Below are positions 15,456 to 22,867 of a stretch of DNA of 34,506 nucleotides, piece by piece. The translations under genes were made by a program, and so were the position numbers. The notes beneath the pieces were generated by a model. It did not search any database, had not been told where the DNA came from, and saw nothing but the letters and a program-made list of their open reading frames with translations. Numbering within the stretch: the stretch's first letter is position 1; every line of letters starts with the position of its first letter. This stretch comes from Hellea sp. (GTDB taxonomy: Bacteria; Pseudomonadota; Alphaproteobacteria; Caulobacterales; Maricaulaceae): contig JAHDEZ010000028.1 in assembly GCA_020628425.1 (NCBI GenBank), positions 1 to 34,506 on the forward strand. The letters run 5' to 3'.

Positions 15456-15483
15456 CAAAAAAACCGGCTCTGAAGAGCCGGTT
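15456..15483 (-). terminator. Rho-independent terminator of mscL (bidirectional position)
   Basis: Perfect 9-bp arms AACCGGCTC and GAGCCGGTT with a TGAA loop (15462-15483). Read on the minus strand the stem is followed by seven or more T, so it ends the mscL transcript. It lies between the convergent lptB and mscL genes and may also stop lptB transcription. Confidence 0.9.
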
Positions 15484-15504
15484 GGTACTCGTTTATTAAC
15501 CCGG

Positions 15505-15915
15505 CTACTTTTTCAAAGCGTCACGAATTTCGGCTAGAAGCGTTTCTGATGCTGTTGGCTCTGGCGGGGCTTCTTCTTCGGCTTTCATAGCTTTGTTCAT
15601 GCCTTTGATGATCAGGAACATGACAAAAGCAACAATCAGGAATGCGATGAAGGCATTAATGAATTGTCCATAACGGATGGCCGTTTCTGTACCTTCGATA
15701 ATTGCACCATTTGCATCCAGTTCAGCAGGCTTAAGCACGTGCTTCATGCTGCCTAGATCCAGGCCGCCCATGACCGGGCTGATTGCCGGCATAAATACGT
15801 CATTGATAAATGACGTTACCACGGTAGCGAAAGCGCTACCCATAACGAAGCCGACAGCCATGTCGACTAAATTGCCCTTCATGGCAAATTCTTTAAATTC
15901 AGACATCATCCCCAT
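15505..15915 (-). CDS. mscL: Large-conductance mechanosensitive channel MscL
   Basis: A protein of 136 residues. N-terminal amphipathic M-S-E-F-K-E-F-A-M-K-G-N-L-V-D-M-A-V-G, the pore-lining first helix (~18-45), a periplasmic loop, second helix (~83-105) and a C-terminal helix with A-E-E-E-A-P-P-E-P-T. It opens under membrane tension to release solutes in osmotic downshock. GGGAG 8 nt upstream fits the ATG at 15915; ATGs at 15909 and 15906 are alternatives nearer to the usual family start (MSEF). Single gene with its own terminator. Confidence 0.96.
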   Translation of the reverse strand: MGMMSEFKEFAMKGNLVDMAVGFVMGSAFATVVTSFINDVFMPAISPVMGGLDLGSMKHVLKPAELDANGAIIEGTETAIRYGQFINAFIAFLIVAFVMFLIIKGMNKAMKAEEEAPPEPTASETLLAEIRDALKK

Positions 15916-16022
15916 AAGTTTACTCCCTCGGTAGTCTGTGAATGGCGAATAACTCGCACGAGGGCAGGGTCTGGGTCAATATGGTTAATCAGTGGTTAAA
16001 AACGGGTGTCTTTGATTTGAGA

Positions 16023-16304
16023 CTACTGCTTGTCGACGCGAGCTTTTAGCTCTTTTCCAGCGCGGAAAAACGGCACATGTTTCTCAGGGACCATAACGGG
16101 ATCACCGGTGCGAGGGTTGCGACCCTTTCGGGCTGCTCTGTGTCGGGCTGAGAAGGCCCCAAAGCCGCGGAGTTCAACCCGGGCGCCTTTTTCCAAAGTT
16201 TGGATAATGCTTTCAAGAATAACAGCTACAACCCGTTCTGACTCCTCTCGGGTCAAATAGGGATTGTCTCTGTGCACATTGTCGACGAGTTCTGATCTCA
16301 GCAT
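16023..16304 (-). CDS. ihfB: Integration host factor subunit beta
   Basis: A protein of 93 residues of the HU/IHF family. The beta-ribbon arm region R-G-F-G-A-F-S-A-R-H-R-A-A-R-K-G-R-N-P-R-T-G-D, and the L-R-S-E-L-V-D start, fit the beta subunit. IHF bends DNA at promoters, att sites and origins; it would be a host partner for the integrase in this window. Position just downstream of rpsA is conserved in proteobacteria and supports ihfB over ihfA or hup. Confidence 0.93.
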   Translation of the reverse strand: MLRSELVDNVHRDNPYLTREESERVVAVILESIIQTLEKGARVELRGFGAFSARHRAARKGRNPRTGDPVMVPEKHVPFFRAGKELKARVDKQ

Positions 16305-16353
16305 AGCCCTATAAATACGATCGTCCCCAAGGCCGTCAATTGTTTTTTAAAAC

Positions 16354-16381
16354 AAAAAAGGCCCCCTGGATAGGGAGCCTT
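16354..16381 (-). terminator. Rho-independent terminator of rpsA
   Basis: Arms 16358-16367 and 16372-16381 pair as AAGGC(C)CCCT with AGGG(A)GCCTT around GGAT, one mismatch. On the minus strand it is followed by a run of T (TTTTTTGTTTT). It lies just after the rpsA stop and separates rpsA from ihfB. Confidence 0.88.
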
Positions 16382-16405
16382 GTAAAAAACAGAGTTTTAG
16401 ATGAC

Positions 16406-18100
16406 CTATTCTTCGCCTTTGAGAGCAGCGCCAAGAATATCACCCAGTGACGCACCGGCGTCGACGGAGCCGTATTGCTCGACAGCCTCTTTTTCCTCAG
16501 CGATTTCAAGCGCCTTGATAGACAATGTGTACTGGCGCTTGGCTTTGTCAGCTTTGATGATCATGGCATCAACCTTGTCGCCGACTGCGAAACGCTCAGG
16601 GCGTTGGTCTGCACGGTCGCGAGACAAATCACCCTTGCGAATGAAGGCTGCAATTTCATTGTCATCACCAAATGAAACGTCCAGACCAGCAGACTGAACA
16701 TTCGTGATGGTGCATGTTACGGTCGCGCCGCGACGGGCACCGGCTGGGGTTGTATCTTTGGAGAGCTGTTTAATGCCCAGGCTGATGCGTTCTTTATCGA
16801 TATCGATATCGAGGATTTTGGCTTCGACCTGATCGCCTTTCTTATAGTCTTTGAGGGCTTCTTCGCCAGACTTATCCCATGATAGGTCTGAGAGGTGAGC
16901 CATGCCGTCAATATCACCGTCGAGTCCGACAAAGAGACCGAATTCCGTGACAGAGCGAACTTCGCCGTTGATAACCGTTCCAATGGGGAAGCGATCGGCA
17001 AAGCTGTCCCAAGGATTGTCCTGGACCTGTTTCAGACCCAGTGAGATGCGGCGCTTCTCTTCTTCGACCTCAAGAACTTCGCATTCAACTTCTTGAGATG
17101 TTGAAACGATTTTGCCAGGGTGAATGTTCTTCTTTGTCCAGCTCATTTCAGAAACGTGGACCAGACCTTCGACACCTTCTTCCAATTCGATGAAGGCACC
17201 GTAATCTGTGATATTGGTAACTGTACCTTTGTGACGTGAACCGACAGTATATTTAGAGGTTGCAGCGACCCAAGGATCTTCCATCAACTGCTTCATGCCG
17301 AGGCTGATGCGTTGGGTGTCGGGGTTGATCTTGATAATCTTGACCTGAACCGTGTCCCCAACGGCCATAACCTGGCTTGGGTGAGAGATACGACGCCATG
17401 ACATATCAGTGACATGCAGGAGGCCATCAATACCGCCAAGGTCAACAAAGGCACCATAATCGGTGATGTTTTTGACGATACCTTCTCGCGTTTCGCCTTC
17501 GGTAAGCTGACCAACCAGCTCGGCACGCTGTTCGGCGCGGCTTTCTTCGAGGATAGCCCGGCGTGACACAACGATGTTGCCGCGAACGCGATCCATTTTC
17601 AGGATCATAAAGGGCTGCTCTTGGTTCATTAGTGGACCGATGTCGCGAACGGGTCGAATATCAACTTGTGAACCAGGTAGGAAGGCGTTCAGACCACCGA
17701 GGTCGACAGTGAAACCGCCTTTGACACGGCCAACAATGGCGCCGGTGACTGGCTCTTCGGCCTCATAGACTTTGGCCATTTTGATCCAGGTTTCTTCACG
17801 ACGGGCTTTGTCGCGAGACAAGATAGCATCGCCCAGGGCGTTTTCGATGCGCTCCAAGTATATATCAACCGTGTCGCCGACTTTAACCTGCTCGTCAGCG
17901 CCTGGTGTGTAAAATTCTCTTAAAGGGACGCGGCCTTCTGTTTTTAGGCCGACATCGACAAGGACAACGTCCTTTTCTAAGCCGGTAACCAGTCCTTTAA
18001 CAACAGAACCTTCTGTCATTGGATTGGCTTCCAAAGAGGCTTCTAACATAGAAGCGAAATCATTAGTGGTGGGATTGAGGGTGTCTTGAGCTGAGCTCAT
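16406..18100 (-). CDS. rpsA: 30S ribosomal protein S1
   Basis: A protein of 564 residues. The ATG at 18100 is chosen because GGAG lies 8 nt upstream; an in-frame start at 18121 would precede that site. Six S1 (OB-fold) repeats follow each other, recognisable from repeated segments such as V-K-N-I-T-D-Y-G-A-F-V-D-L-G and V-T-N-I-T-D-Y-G-A-F-I-E-L. It binds mRNA upstream regions and helps initiation on structured messages. Order aroA-cmk-rpsA-ihfB is the standard proteobacterial arrangement. Codon use is that of a highly expressed gene. Confidence 0.96.
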   Translation of the reverse strand: MSSAQDTLNPTTNDFASMLEASLEANPMTEGSVVKGLVTGLEKDVVLVDVGLKTEGRVPLREFYTPGADEQVKVGDTVDIYLERIENALGDAILSRDKARREETWIKMAKVYEAEEPVTGAIVGRVKGGFTVDLGGLNAFLPGSQVDIRPVRDIGPLMNQEQPFMILKMDRVRGNIVVSRRAILEESRAEQRAELVGQLTEGETREGIVKNITDYGAFVDLGGIDGLLHVTDMSWRRISHPSQVMAVGDTVQVKIIKINPDTQRISLGMKQLMEDPWVAATSKYTVGSRHKGTVTNITDYGAFIELEEGVEGLVHVSEMSWTKKNIHPGKIVSTSQEVECEVLEVEEEKRRISLGLKQVQDNPWDSFADRFPIGTVINGEVRSVTEFGLFVGLDGDIDGMAHLSDLSWDKSGEEALKDYKKGDQVEAKILDIDIDKERISLGIKQLSKDTTPAGARRGATVTCTITNVQSAGLDVSFGDDNEIAAFIRKGDLSRDRADQRPERFAVGDKVDAMIIKADKAKRQYTLSIKALEIAEEKEAVEQYGSVDAGASLGDILGAALKGEE

Positions 18101-18202
18101 AGTGGTTACTCCAAATATCAATTCCGGCCGTCAGGTTGTATCCTGCGGTCTAGCCCGGCCTATCCAGGCTTACTCAAAATGTCCGAAATGTATGGTTTTG
18201 CC

Positions 18203-18841
18203 TTACTTATTGGGGGCTTTTGCCGCCAACACCGCGTCAATGAGCTTCACTGCCACGTCGAACGCGCGCTCTATAGACAAGTTAGTTGTATCAATCAAGT
18301 GGGCATCTGAAGCGATTTTTAAAGGCGCCTCAGCCCGGTTTTTGTCCCGTTCATCCCGTTCAGTCAGTTGTTCCAGGACCTGCTCGAAGCTTAAGTCCTC
18401 CCCGTAACTGGTCAATTCTGAGTGTCGGCGGCGCGCGCGCTCACTCGGTTCTGCGTCGATGTAAAGCTTCACATCTGCGTCGGGACAAATAACTGTCCCA
18501 ATATCACGACCGTCCAGCACGCCGCCTTTCGACGAAAATTCCCGTTGAAAATCCAATAACTCTTGACGCACTGCAGGATGAATAGAAACTTTCGAAGCCG
18601 CTGCGCCTATGGGGCCGCTCTTTAGTGTGGGATCGTCCAATGCACCGGGGTCTATTTGGCGGGCGGCTTCGGCACATTGGGCAGGATTTGACAGATCGAA
18701 ATTATTTTCGAGCGCGATTTTTGCTGTGGCCCTGTAAAGTTTGCCTGTATCCAGATGGGGGAGATTGTAATGAGCTGCCAGTTTCTTGGCGAGCGTGCCT
18801 TTGCCGCTGGCAAATGTGCCGTCTATAGCAATGACGCTCAA
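18203..18841 (-). CDS. cmk: (d)CMP kinase
   Basis: A protein of 212 residues. P-loop I-D-G-T-F-A-S-G-K-G-T at residues 6-16 (usual form D-G-P-A-A-S-G-K-G-T), H-L-D-T-G-K-L-Y-R-A for the CMP site, L-D-G-R-D-I-G-T-V-I-C-P-D and a lid R-A-R-R-R-H-S-E. It phosphorylates CMP and dCMP with ATP. The P-loop Pro is replaced by Phe and the usual Tyr of TGxxYR is kept. The start overlaps the aroA stop by 4 nt (ATGA), a coupled pair. Confidence 0.94.
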   Translation of the reverse strand: MSVIAIDGTFASGKGTLAKKLAAHYNLPHLDTGKLYRATAKIALENNFDLSNPAQCAEAARQIDPGALDDPTLKSGPIGAAASKVSIHPAVRQELLDFQREFSSKGGVLDGRDIGTVICPDADVKLYIDAEPSERARRRHSELTSYGEDLSFEQVLEQLTERDERDKNRAEAPLKIASDAHLIDTTNLSIERAFDVAVKLIDAVLAAKAPNK

Positions 18842-20160
18842 GAAGTAACCTCGATTTCAGCGCCCAAAGAGGACATAAGCTCAAAAAAGCTAGGAAAACT
18901 GGTGGCAATCATAGAACCGTCATCTATCGACACGGGGTTTTGTGCTGCCAATCCCAGGATAAGAGCTGACATGGCGATACGATGGTCATGATAGGTTGGG
19001 ACGGTCGCATTTCCCGGAACGACACCGCCTTTGACCCGCATTCCGCCAGCCGTTTCTGTCACATCCACACCATTTCGGCGTAGTAGTTCTACAGTGGCCA
19101 TAATGCGGTCACTTTCTTTGACACGAAGTTCTTCAATGCCATTCATGATGGTCTCACCTTTGGCGAAGGCAGCGGCGACAGCCAAAATCGGATATTCGTC
19201 AATCATTGAGGGAGCCCTGGACGGTGGTACGCTGACACCCCGTAAATTCGAATGGCGTACGTGTAAATCCGCAATGACCTCACCTCCGGATTTCCGGAAA
19301 TTATCGGCGCGAATATCCCCACCCATTTCCGCCAGTGTCTCTAAAAGTCCGGTGCGGGTTGGATTCATCATAACGTTTTCGATACAGATATCAGAGCCGG
19401 GAATAATTAATGCGGCCACAATCGGGAAGGCCGCTGAAGACGGATCACCCGGCACATTAACTCGCGTAGCGACAAGGCTGATCGGGCCTTCTATGCTAAC
19501 GATTTGTCCGTCATCTTTGGGGCGGGCATTAACGTCTGCCCCAAAGGCCCGAAGCATGTTTTCTGTGTGATCACGAGAGAGACGGGTTTCTCGAACTGTT
19601 GTTATGCCGTGTGTTCGCAATCCCGCCAGCAAAATTGCGGATTTAACCTGAGCGGAGGCATGCGGTGGGGTAAAATCAATAGGTTTGAGGGCACCGTCGG
19701 ATTTTATCATTGCGGGTAATCGATCCCCGTCTTGTGACTCAGCAGTCACGCCCATTTCTCGCAACGGATCCAGCACTCGGGCCATTGGGCGGCTGCGTAA
19801 GGATTCATCGCCGGTAAACTCTGCCTCTATATTATAGGCAGCAGCAGCACCCATAATCAGTCGTACGCCAGTTCCGGCATTGCCACAATCCACGACTTCC
19901 GACGGAGAATTGAGACCTTCTTGCCCGACCCCGGTCACAATCCAACTGCCATCATCTTGCTCGACAATGGTCGCTCCCAGTGCCCGCATAGCGCCAATAG
20001 TTGAGAGGATATCAGCACCTTTTAGTAATCCGCTCACATGGGTATCGCCTTCGGCCAAAGCGCCAAAAATAATAGAGCGATGCGAGATCGACTTGTCACC
20101 TGGTGCGGTAACCATCCCGGATAGGGATGAACTTGGTTTGGATGTAGCCCCTGACTGCAT
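18838..20160 (-). CDS. aroA: EPSP synthase (3-phosphoshikimate 1-carboxyvinyltransferase), class II
   Basis: A protein of 440 residues from ATG 20160; a GTG at 20169 is an alternative start. It joins PEP to shikimate-3-phosphate in aromatic amino-acid synthesis. The set of motifs GDKS (21-24), SAQVK (169-173), RDHTE (196-200) and NPTR (266-269) is that described for class II EPSP synthases such as the Agrobacterium CP4 type, which tolerate glyphosate. Sensitivity is not shown by the sequence alone. Forms an operon with cmk. Confidence 0.95.
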   Translation of the reverse strand: MQSGATSKPSSSLSGMVTAPGDKSISHRSIIFGALAEGDTHVSGLLKGADILSTIGAMRALGATIVEQDDGSWIVTGVGQEGLNSPSEVVDCGNAGTGVRLIMGAAAAYNIEAEFTGDESLRSRPMARVLDPLREMGVTAESQDGDRLPAMIKSDGALKPIDFTPPHASAQVKSAILLAGLRTHGITTVRETRLSRDHTENMLRAFGADVNARPKDDGQIVSIEGPISLVATRVNVPGDPSSAAFPIVAALIIPGSDICIENVMMNPTRTGLLETLAEMGGDIRADNFRKSGGEVIADLHVRHSNLRGVSVPPSRAPSMIDEYPILAVAAAFAKGETIMNGIEELRVKESDRIMATVELLRRNGVDVTETAGGMRVKGGVVPGNATVPTYHDHRIAMSALILGLAAQNPVSIDDGSMIATSFPSFFELMSSLGAEIEVTS

Positions 20161-20310
20161 AGATCCCACAACTTCTTAATTCTGGTTGACTCTCTAAATC
20201 GAACCGCTAAAGACGCGAAACGAAGTTGCACCGCTTAGCGGTATTGGCCCCACAAAACAAGGCTGATCTCAAGCGAAGTGCACAGGAAATTGTGAATACA
20301 GGATATAAAT

Positions 20311-20751
20311 ATGGCCAAGGTCAATTTGGGTGAAAAACGTGTTTGCCCGGAATGTGCGTCGAAGTTTTATGATCTGACCAAACGCCCTGCCGTTTGTCCA
20401 AAATGCGGATTCAGTTATGACCCCGATGCAGTTGAGGCTGTGACACCACCATTGCCTGTCGCGCCGCTCAAGCCGGAAAATGAGTCGGATGATTATGAGA
20501 ATTCGGATGCCGAAAACGACGAAGATGTGGATGAAGAAGAGCAGGAAGCCAAAGAGCTTGAACTCGACGGAGACGATGCGAATTTTGGCGGGGTTACTTC
20601 GGATGATGACGATGGCATGACCCCCGATATCACAACCTTTGATCCCGATGAGGACGAAGACGAAGATGCGGCGCTTGTTGATGACGACGAAGATGATACA
20701 TTGCCACCAACAGACAAAGATGACGAAGAGCCCGAAGAGATTGAAATCTAG
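20311..20751 (+). CDS. TIGR02300 family zinc-ribbon/acidic-tail protein
   Basis: A protein of 146 residues. N-terminal zinc ribbon R-V-C-P-E-C-A-S-K-F-Y-D-L-T-K-R-P-A-V-C-P-K-C-G, the signature of the TIGR02300 family restricted to Alphaproteobacteria. The remaining ~100 residues are very acidic (Asp and Glu runs), probably disordered. Function unknown. AGGA upstream supports the ATG. It is divergent from aroA with 150 nt between and is next to tRNA-Ala, a pairing common in this class. Confidence 0.93.
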   Translation: MAKVNLGEKRVCPECASKFYDLTKRPAVCPKCGFSYDPDAVEAVTPPLPVAPLKPENESDDYENSDAENDEDVDEEEQEAKELELDGDDANFGGVTSDDDDGMTPDITTFDPDEDEDEDAALVDDDEDDTLPPTDKDDEEPEEIEI

Positions 20752-20783
20752 ACAGACGGTCTCAAATTTTACTTGAATCTATT

Positions 20784-20813
20784 GCGGCACCGACCTATAG
20801 GTGCCGCCTCTTT
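20784..20813 (+). terminator. Terminator after the TIGR02300 gene
   Basis: GCGGCACC (20784-20791) pairs with GGTGCCGC (20800-20807) around an 8-nt loop, followed by CTCTTTC. It comes 32 nt after the stop codon and before tRNA-Ala. Confidence 0.7.
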
Positions 20814-20884
20814 CGGCAGGACAAATCACCAGACCTGTCACGCCTTTCAACGGCAACGCTCAGATCGGGCGATGATTTTGGAAA

Positions 20885-20960
20885 GGGGCCATAGCTCAGC
20901 TGGTAGAGCGCTTCGCTGGCAGCGAAGAGGTCAGGGGTTCGACTCCCCTTGGCTCCACCA
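20885..20960 (+). tRNA. tRNA-Ala (anticodon GGC)
   Basis: 76 nt with encoded CCA. Acceptor GGGGCCA pairs with TGGCTCC (one G-T), D-arm GCTC/GAGC, anticodon stem CTTCG/CGAAG with loop CTGGCAG (anticodon GGC), T-arm AGGGG/CCCCT with TTCGACT. It reads GCC and GCU codons. All arms fold, so it should be functional. No integrated element is attached to it here. Confidence 0.98.
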
Positions 20961-20968
20961 AAAACTTA

Positions 20969-21448
20969 TCAAGCAACTTTCGGTCCGTAATCATCGGCGC
21001 ATGTTTGCAAAGTTTCTGTGAGGTCCGATAAAGTTGGCTCACCCTGTGCCCAACGGTAAGTCAGCCCGTTGCCAACACGAAAAAAGTCTTCAAACATGGC
21101 AGCCTGCTGCTCTAGGCCAAAAGCACTAAATCGTTTGCCGTCCTCAAGCCGGTAGTGATAACGGCGGTCAATCCAGCGAGGCGAATAGAGCCCAACACCC
21201 ATATGAAGATATTGGAATACGTGTACCATTTCGTGAACCAGATGTGCCAAATGATAAACGTTATCTATGGGGCCGGGGTCGCTTGGATAAAAGATCTTGT
21301 GACCGCGTACGACTGTGATGCGCTGTGGTGTAAGCGGCGTCCAGCGCCGTTTATGAATTTCCACCCGAGAAAGGTCTAGACACTGGGAGATGACAGGTGG
21401 CAGGGCGTCGATTTCGATCGTCGCCAATGACCTGACTCGGGTTGTCAT
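20969..21448 (-). CDS. Vgr-related protein with HExxH motif
   Basis: A protein of 159 residues. It carries L-V-H-E-M-V-H-V-F-Q at about 70-79, an HExxH zinc motif, then Y-L-H-M-G and L-E-Q-Q-A-A-M-F-E-D-F-F, as in proteins annotated Vgr-related in Alphaproteobacteria. These resemble the peptidase-like DUF4157 domains of contractile injection systems, but no secretion genes are near. It may be a metal-dependent peptidase or an inactive relative. Its ATG overlaps the stop of the SMR gene (TAATG), so translation is coupled to a membrane transporter. Confidence 0.7.
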   Translation of the reverse strand: MTTRVRSLATIEIDALPPVISQCLDLSRVEIHKRRWTPLTPQRITVVRGHKIFYPSDPGPIDNVYHLAHLVHEMVHVFQYLHMGVGLYSPRWIDRRYHYRLEDGKRFSAFGLEQQAAMFEDFFRVGNGLTYRWAQGEPTLSDLTETLQTCADDYGPKVA

Positions 21449-21780
21449 TATTTTGCGATGGCCTCTGTCGTCAGGTTGAGGCCAATGGCGCCGACGACAA
21501 TCAAAAGTATGAAGAAATACTGAGCGTAATTGAGGCGGGTTTTAAATACAAAACGACCAAATAGTGTGACAATGGCAATGCCAGCCCCTGACCAAATGGC
21601 ATAGGCTACACCGGTAGGGATTTCCTTGAGAGCCGGCGCAAGAAAGAGAAAGCACATACAATAAGATATCAGAGAGGCGACGCCAAAAAACGGTCGTTTA
21701 AATCCATCTGAGACTTTCAGCATCAAAGTACCGGAAACGCCCAGAATAATAGCAATGGCCAAGTATAACCAAGGTGACAT
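21448..21780 (-). CDS. Small multidrug resistance (SMR) family protein lacking Glu14
   Basis: A protein of 110 residues with four membrane helices. Close to EmrE over the whole length (M-x-P-x-x-Y-L, E-I-P-T-G-V-A-Y-A-I-W-S-G-A-G-I and R-L-N-Y-A-Q). The essential carboxylate of TM1, Glu14 in EmrE, is Gly here (codon GGC, I-I-L-G-V-S-G-T). Without it proton and drug coupling by the known mechanism should fail, so the function is likely altered. AAAGGAAG 5 nt upstream supports the ATG. It is co-transcribed with the Vgr-related gene. No guanidine riboswitch is evident upstream. Confidence 0.85.
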   Translation of the reverse strand: MSPWLYLAIAIILGVSGTLMLKVSDGFKRPFFGVASLISYCMCFLFLAPALKEIPTGVAYAIWSGAGIAIVTLFGRFVFKTRLNYAQYFFILLIVVGAIGLNLTTEAIAK

Positions 21781-21894
21781 GCAAACTTCCTTTGCTCGAT
21801 AAGTGGCGCGTCACACCCCTTAGGTCAAGGGCGAGATGCTTTCTCACATCGGGAATTATCTGGTCTAAGGATTAAAAACGGGTTAGCCGAACCT

Positions 21895-21981
21895 GTGCGT
21901 TATTATCTGAAATGTCTGATTGGTACTGGAGCGATGTTAGCGCTGGCGGGCTGTCAAGCGGAGCCAACCGCGCCCGAATGA
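21895..21981 (+). CDS. Possible 28-residue micro-lipoprotein
   Basis: A GTG-started frame encodes a basic start (MRYYLK), a hydrophobic stretch (CLIGTGAMLALAG) and a lipobox L-A-G-C with eight residues after the Cys (QAEPTAPE). That is the shape of tiny lipoproteins such as entericidins. No good ribosome-binding site is seen. A strong hairpin (21987-22021) follows 5 nt after the stop. The remainder of the 440-nt gap to the CIA30 gene holds nothing else I can support. Confidence 0.35.
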   Translation: MRYYLKCLIGTGAMLALAGCQAEPTAPE

Positions 21982-21983
21982 AC

Positions 21984-22021
21984 AAAAAGCAGGATTGGGA
22001 GGGGGAGGACCAATCCTGCTT
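21984..22021. terminator. Strong 12-bp hairpin
   Basis: Perfect arms AAGCAGGATTGG (21987-21998) and CCAATCCTGCTT (22010-22021) around an 11-nt purine-rich loop. On the minus strand it is followed by TTTTTG (terminator-like), on the plus strand by TCATCGCG. No minus-strand gene feeds it, so it may terminate or protect the micro-lipoprotein transcript on the plus strand, or block antisense reading into the SMR promoter. Confidence 0.55.
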
Positions 22022-22222
22022 CATCGCGTTATTCCAAAACACTGAAGGGGAGGCGCGTTTTGGATATGGGGTTGTCTTTAAGACATGGTTTATTCACCAC
22101 ATGGCTGGTTCACTTGCAATCAAACTAATCGTGAGGTTGCTGTGAGTCTTAATTTGGCCGCGAATTGCAGTGAAACGTGGATTCGTTTTGATCTGTAAAA
22201 CTCCGAATTTCGTAGCAAGTAT

Positions 22223-22777
22223 ATGAAAAAAATTCTTGGAATTTGTATCGCGAGCATGATTATGTCCCAAACCGTTTTGGCCGACGATTTCTCCATAGAC
22301 TTTGAAACGCCCGGCGAAACCCGTCAGTGGTGGCCGGTCAATGATGGGGTCATGGGCGGGCGTTCATCTGGCGGGCCGTCTTTTGAGGATGGAAATCTTG
22401 TTTTTTCGGGCGTCATCAATACCAATGGTGGAGGATTTTCTTCTATTCGTCGTCCGGTTCAATCCGGTGATTTGTCAGGTATCACGGCCGTTACACTACG
22501 GGTAAAATCGGATGGTCGCGGCTATCGATTGCGTTTTAGAACTGATGTTACCTATCGCGGGCGTCGGATTGCTTTTCAGAAACCGTTACCTGCGACAACA
22601 CCCGGTGAGTGGGAAACTATTACGATCTCATTTGACAATATGGGGGCTTCACTTTTTGGGCGTACCGTCAGAGGCGCTCGCTTTGCCTCAGACGATGTCA
22701 TCGAAACAGGTTTCATTCTGGCCGACGGTCAAGACGGGCCGTTCCGCCTCGAGGTTGACTGGCTTCGATTTGAATAG
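22223..22777 (+). CDS. CIA30 family exported protein
   Basis: A protein of 184 residues with a signal peptide (MKKILGICIASMIMSQTVLA). The mature part is a CIA30-type carbohydrate-binding-like beta sandwich: W-W-P-V-N-D-G-V-M-G-G-R-S-S-G, G-G-G-F-S-S-I-R-R and G-F-I-L-A-D-G-Q-D-G-P-F-R-L-E-V-D-W-I/L. CIA30 is an assembly factor of mitochondrial complex I in eukaryotes; bacterial copies are often exported and of unknown role. No complex I genes are near. It stands alone between the SMR region and the convergent lipase gene. Confidence 0.85.
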   Translation: MKKILGICIASMIMSQTVLADDFSIDFETPGETRQWWPVNDGVMGGRSSGGPSFEDGNLVFSGVINTNGGGFSSIRRPVQSGDLSGITAVTLRVKSDGRGYRLRFRTDVTYRGRRIAFQKPLPATTPGEWETITISFDNMGASLFGRTVRGARFASDDVIETGFILADGQDGPFRLEVDWLRFE

Positions 22778-22867
22778 GTAAAATTTGAGAAATTAAACGT
22801 GCTATTCAAAATTTCGGCATTTTATCTCGGACAGTATGAAGGGCAGACATAAGCCGTTGACCGTAAG

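Noticed and set aside
20773..21021. 82-codon frame across tRNA-Ala
   Set aside because: It spans the tRNA gene and a terminator, so it is not a real gene.
21781..21900. Guanidine riboswitch before the SMR gene
   Set aside because: Checked because SMR genes often have one; no ACGR-loop hairpin pair or ykkC-like pattern was seen.
21912..22145. 77-codon plus-strand frame
   Set aside because: It runs through the strong hairpin at 21987-22021 and overlaps the better lipobox frame; composition looks random.
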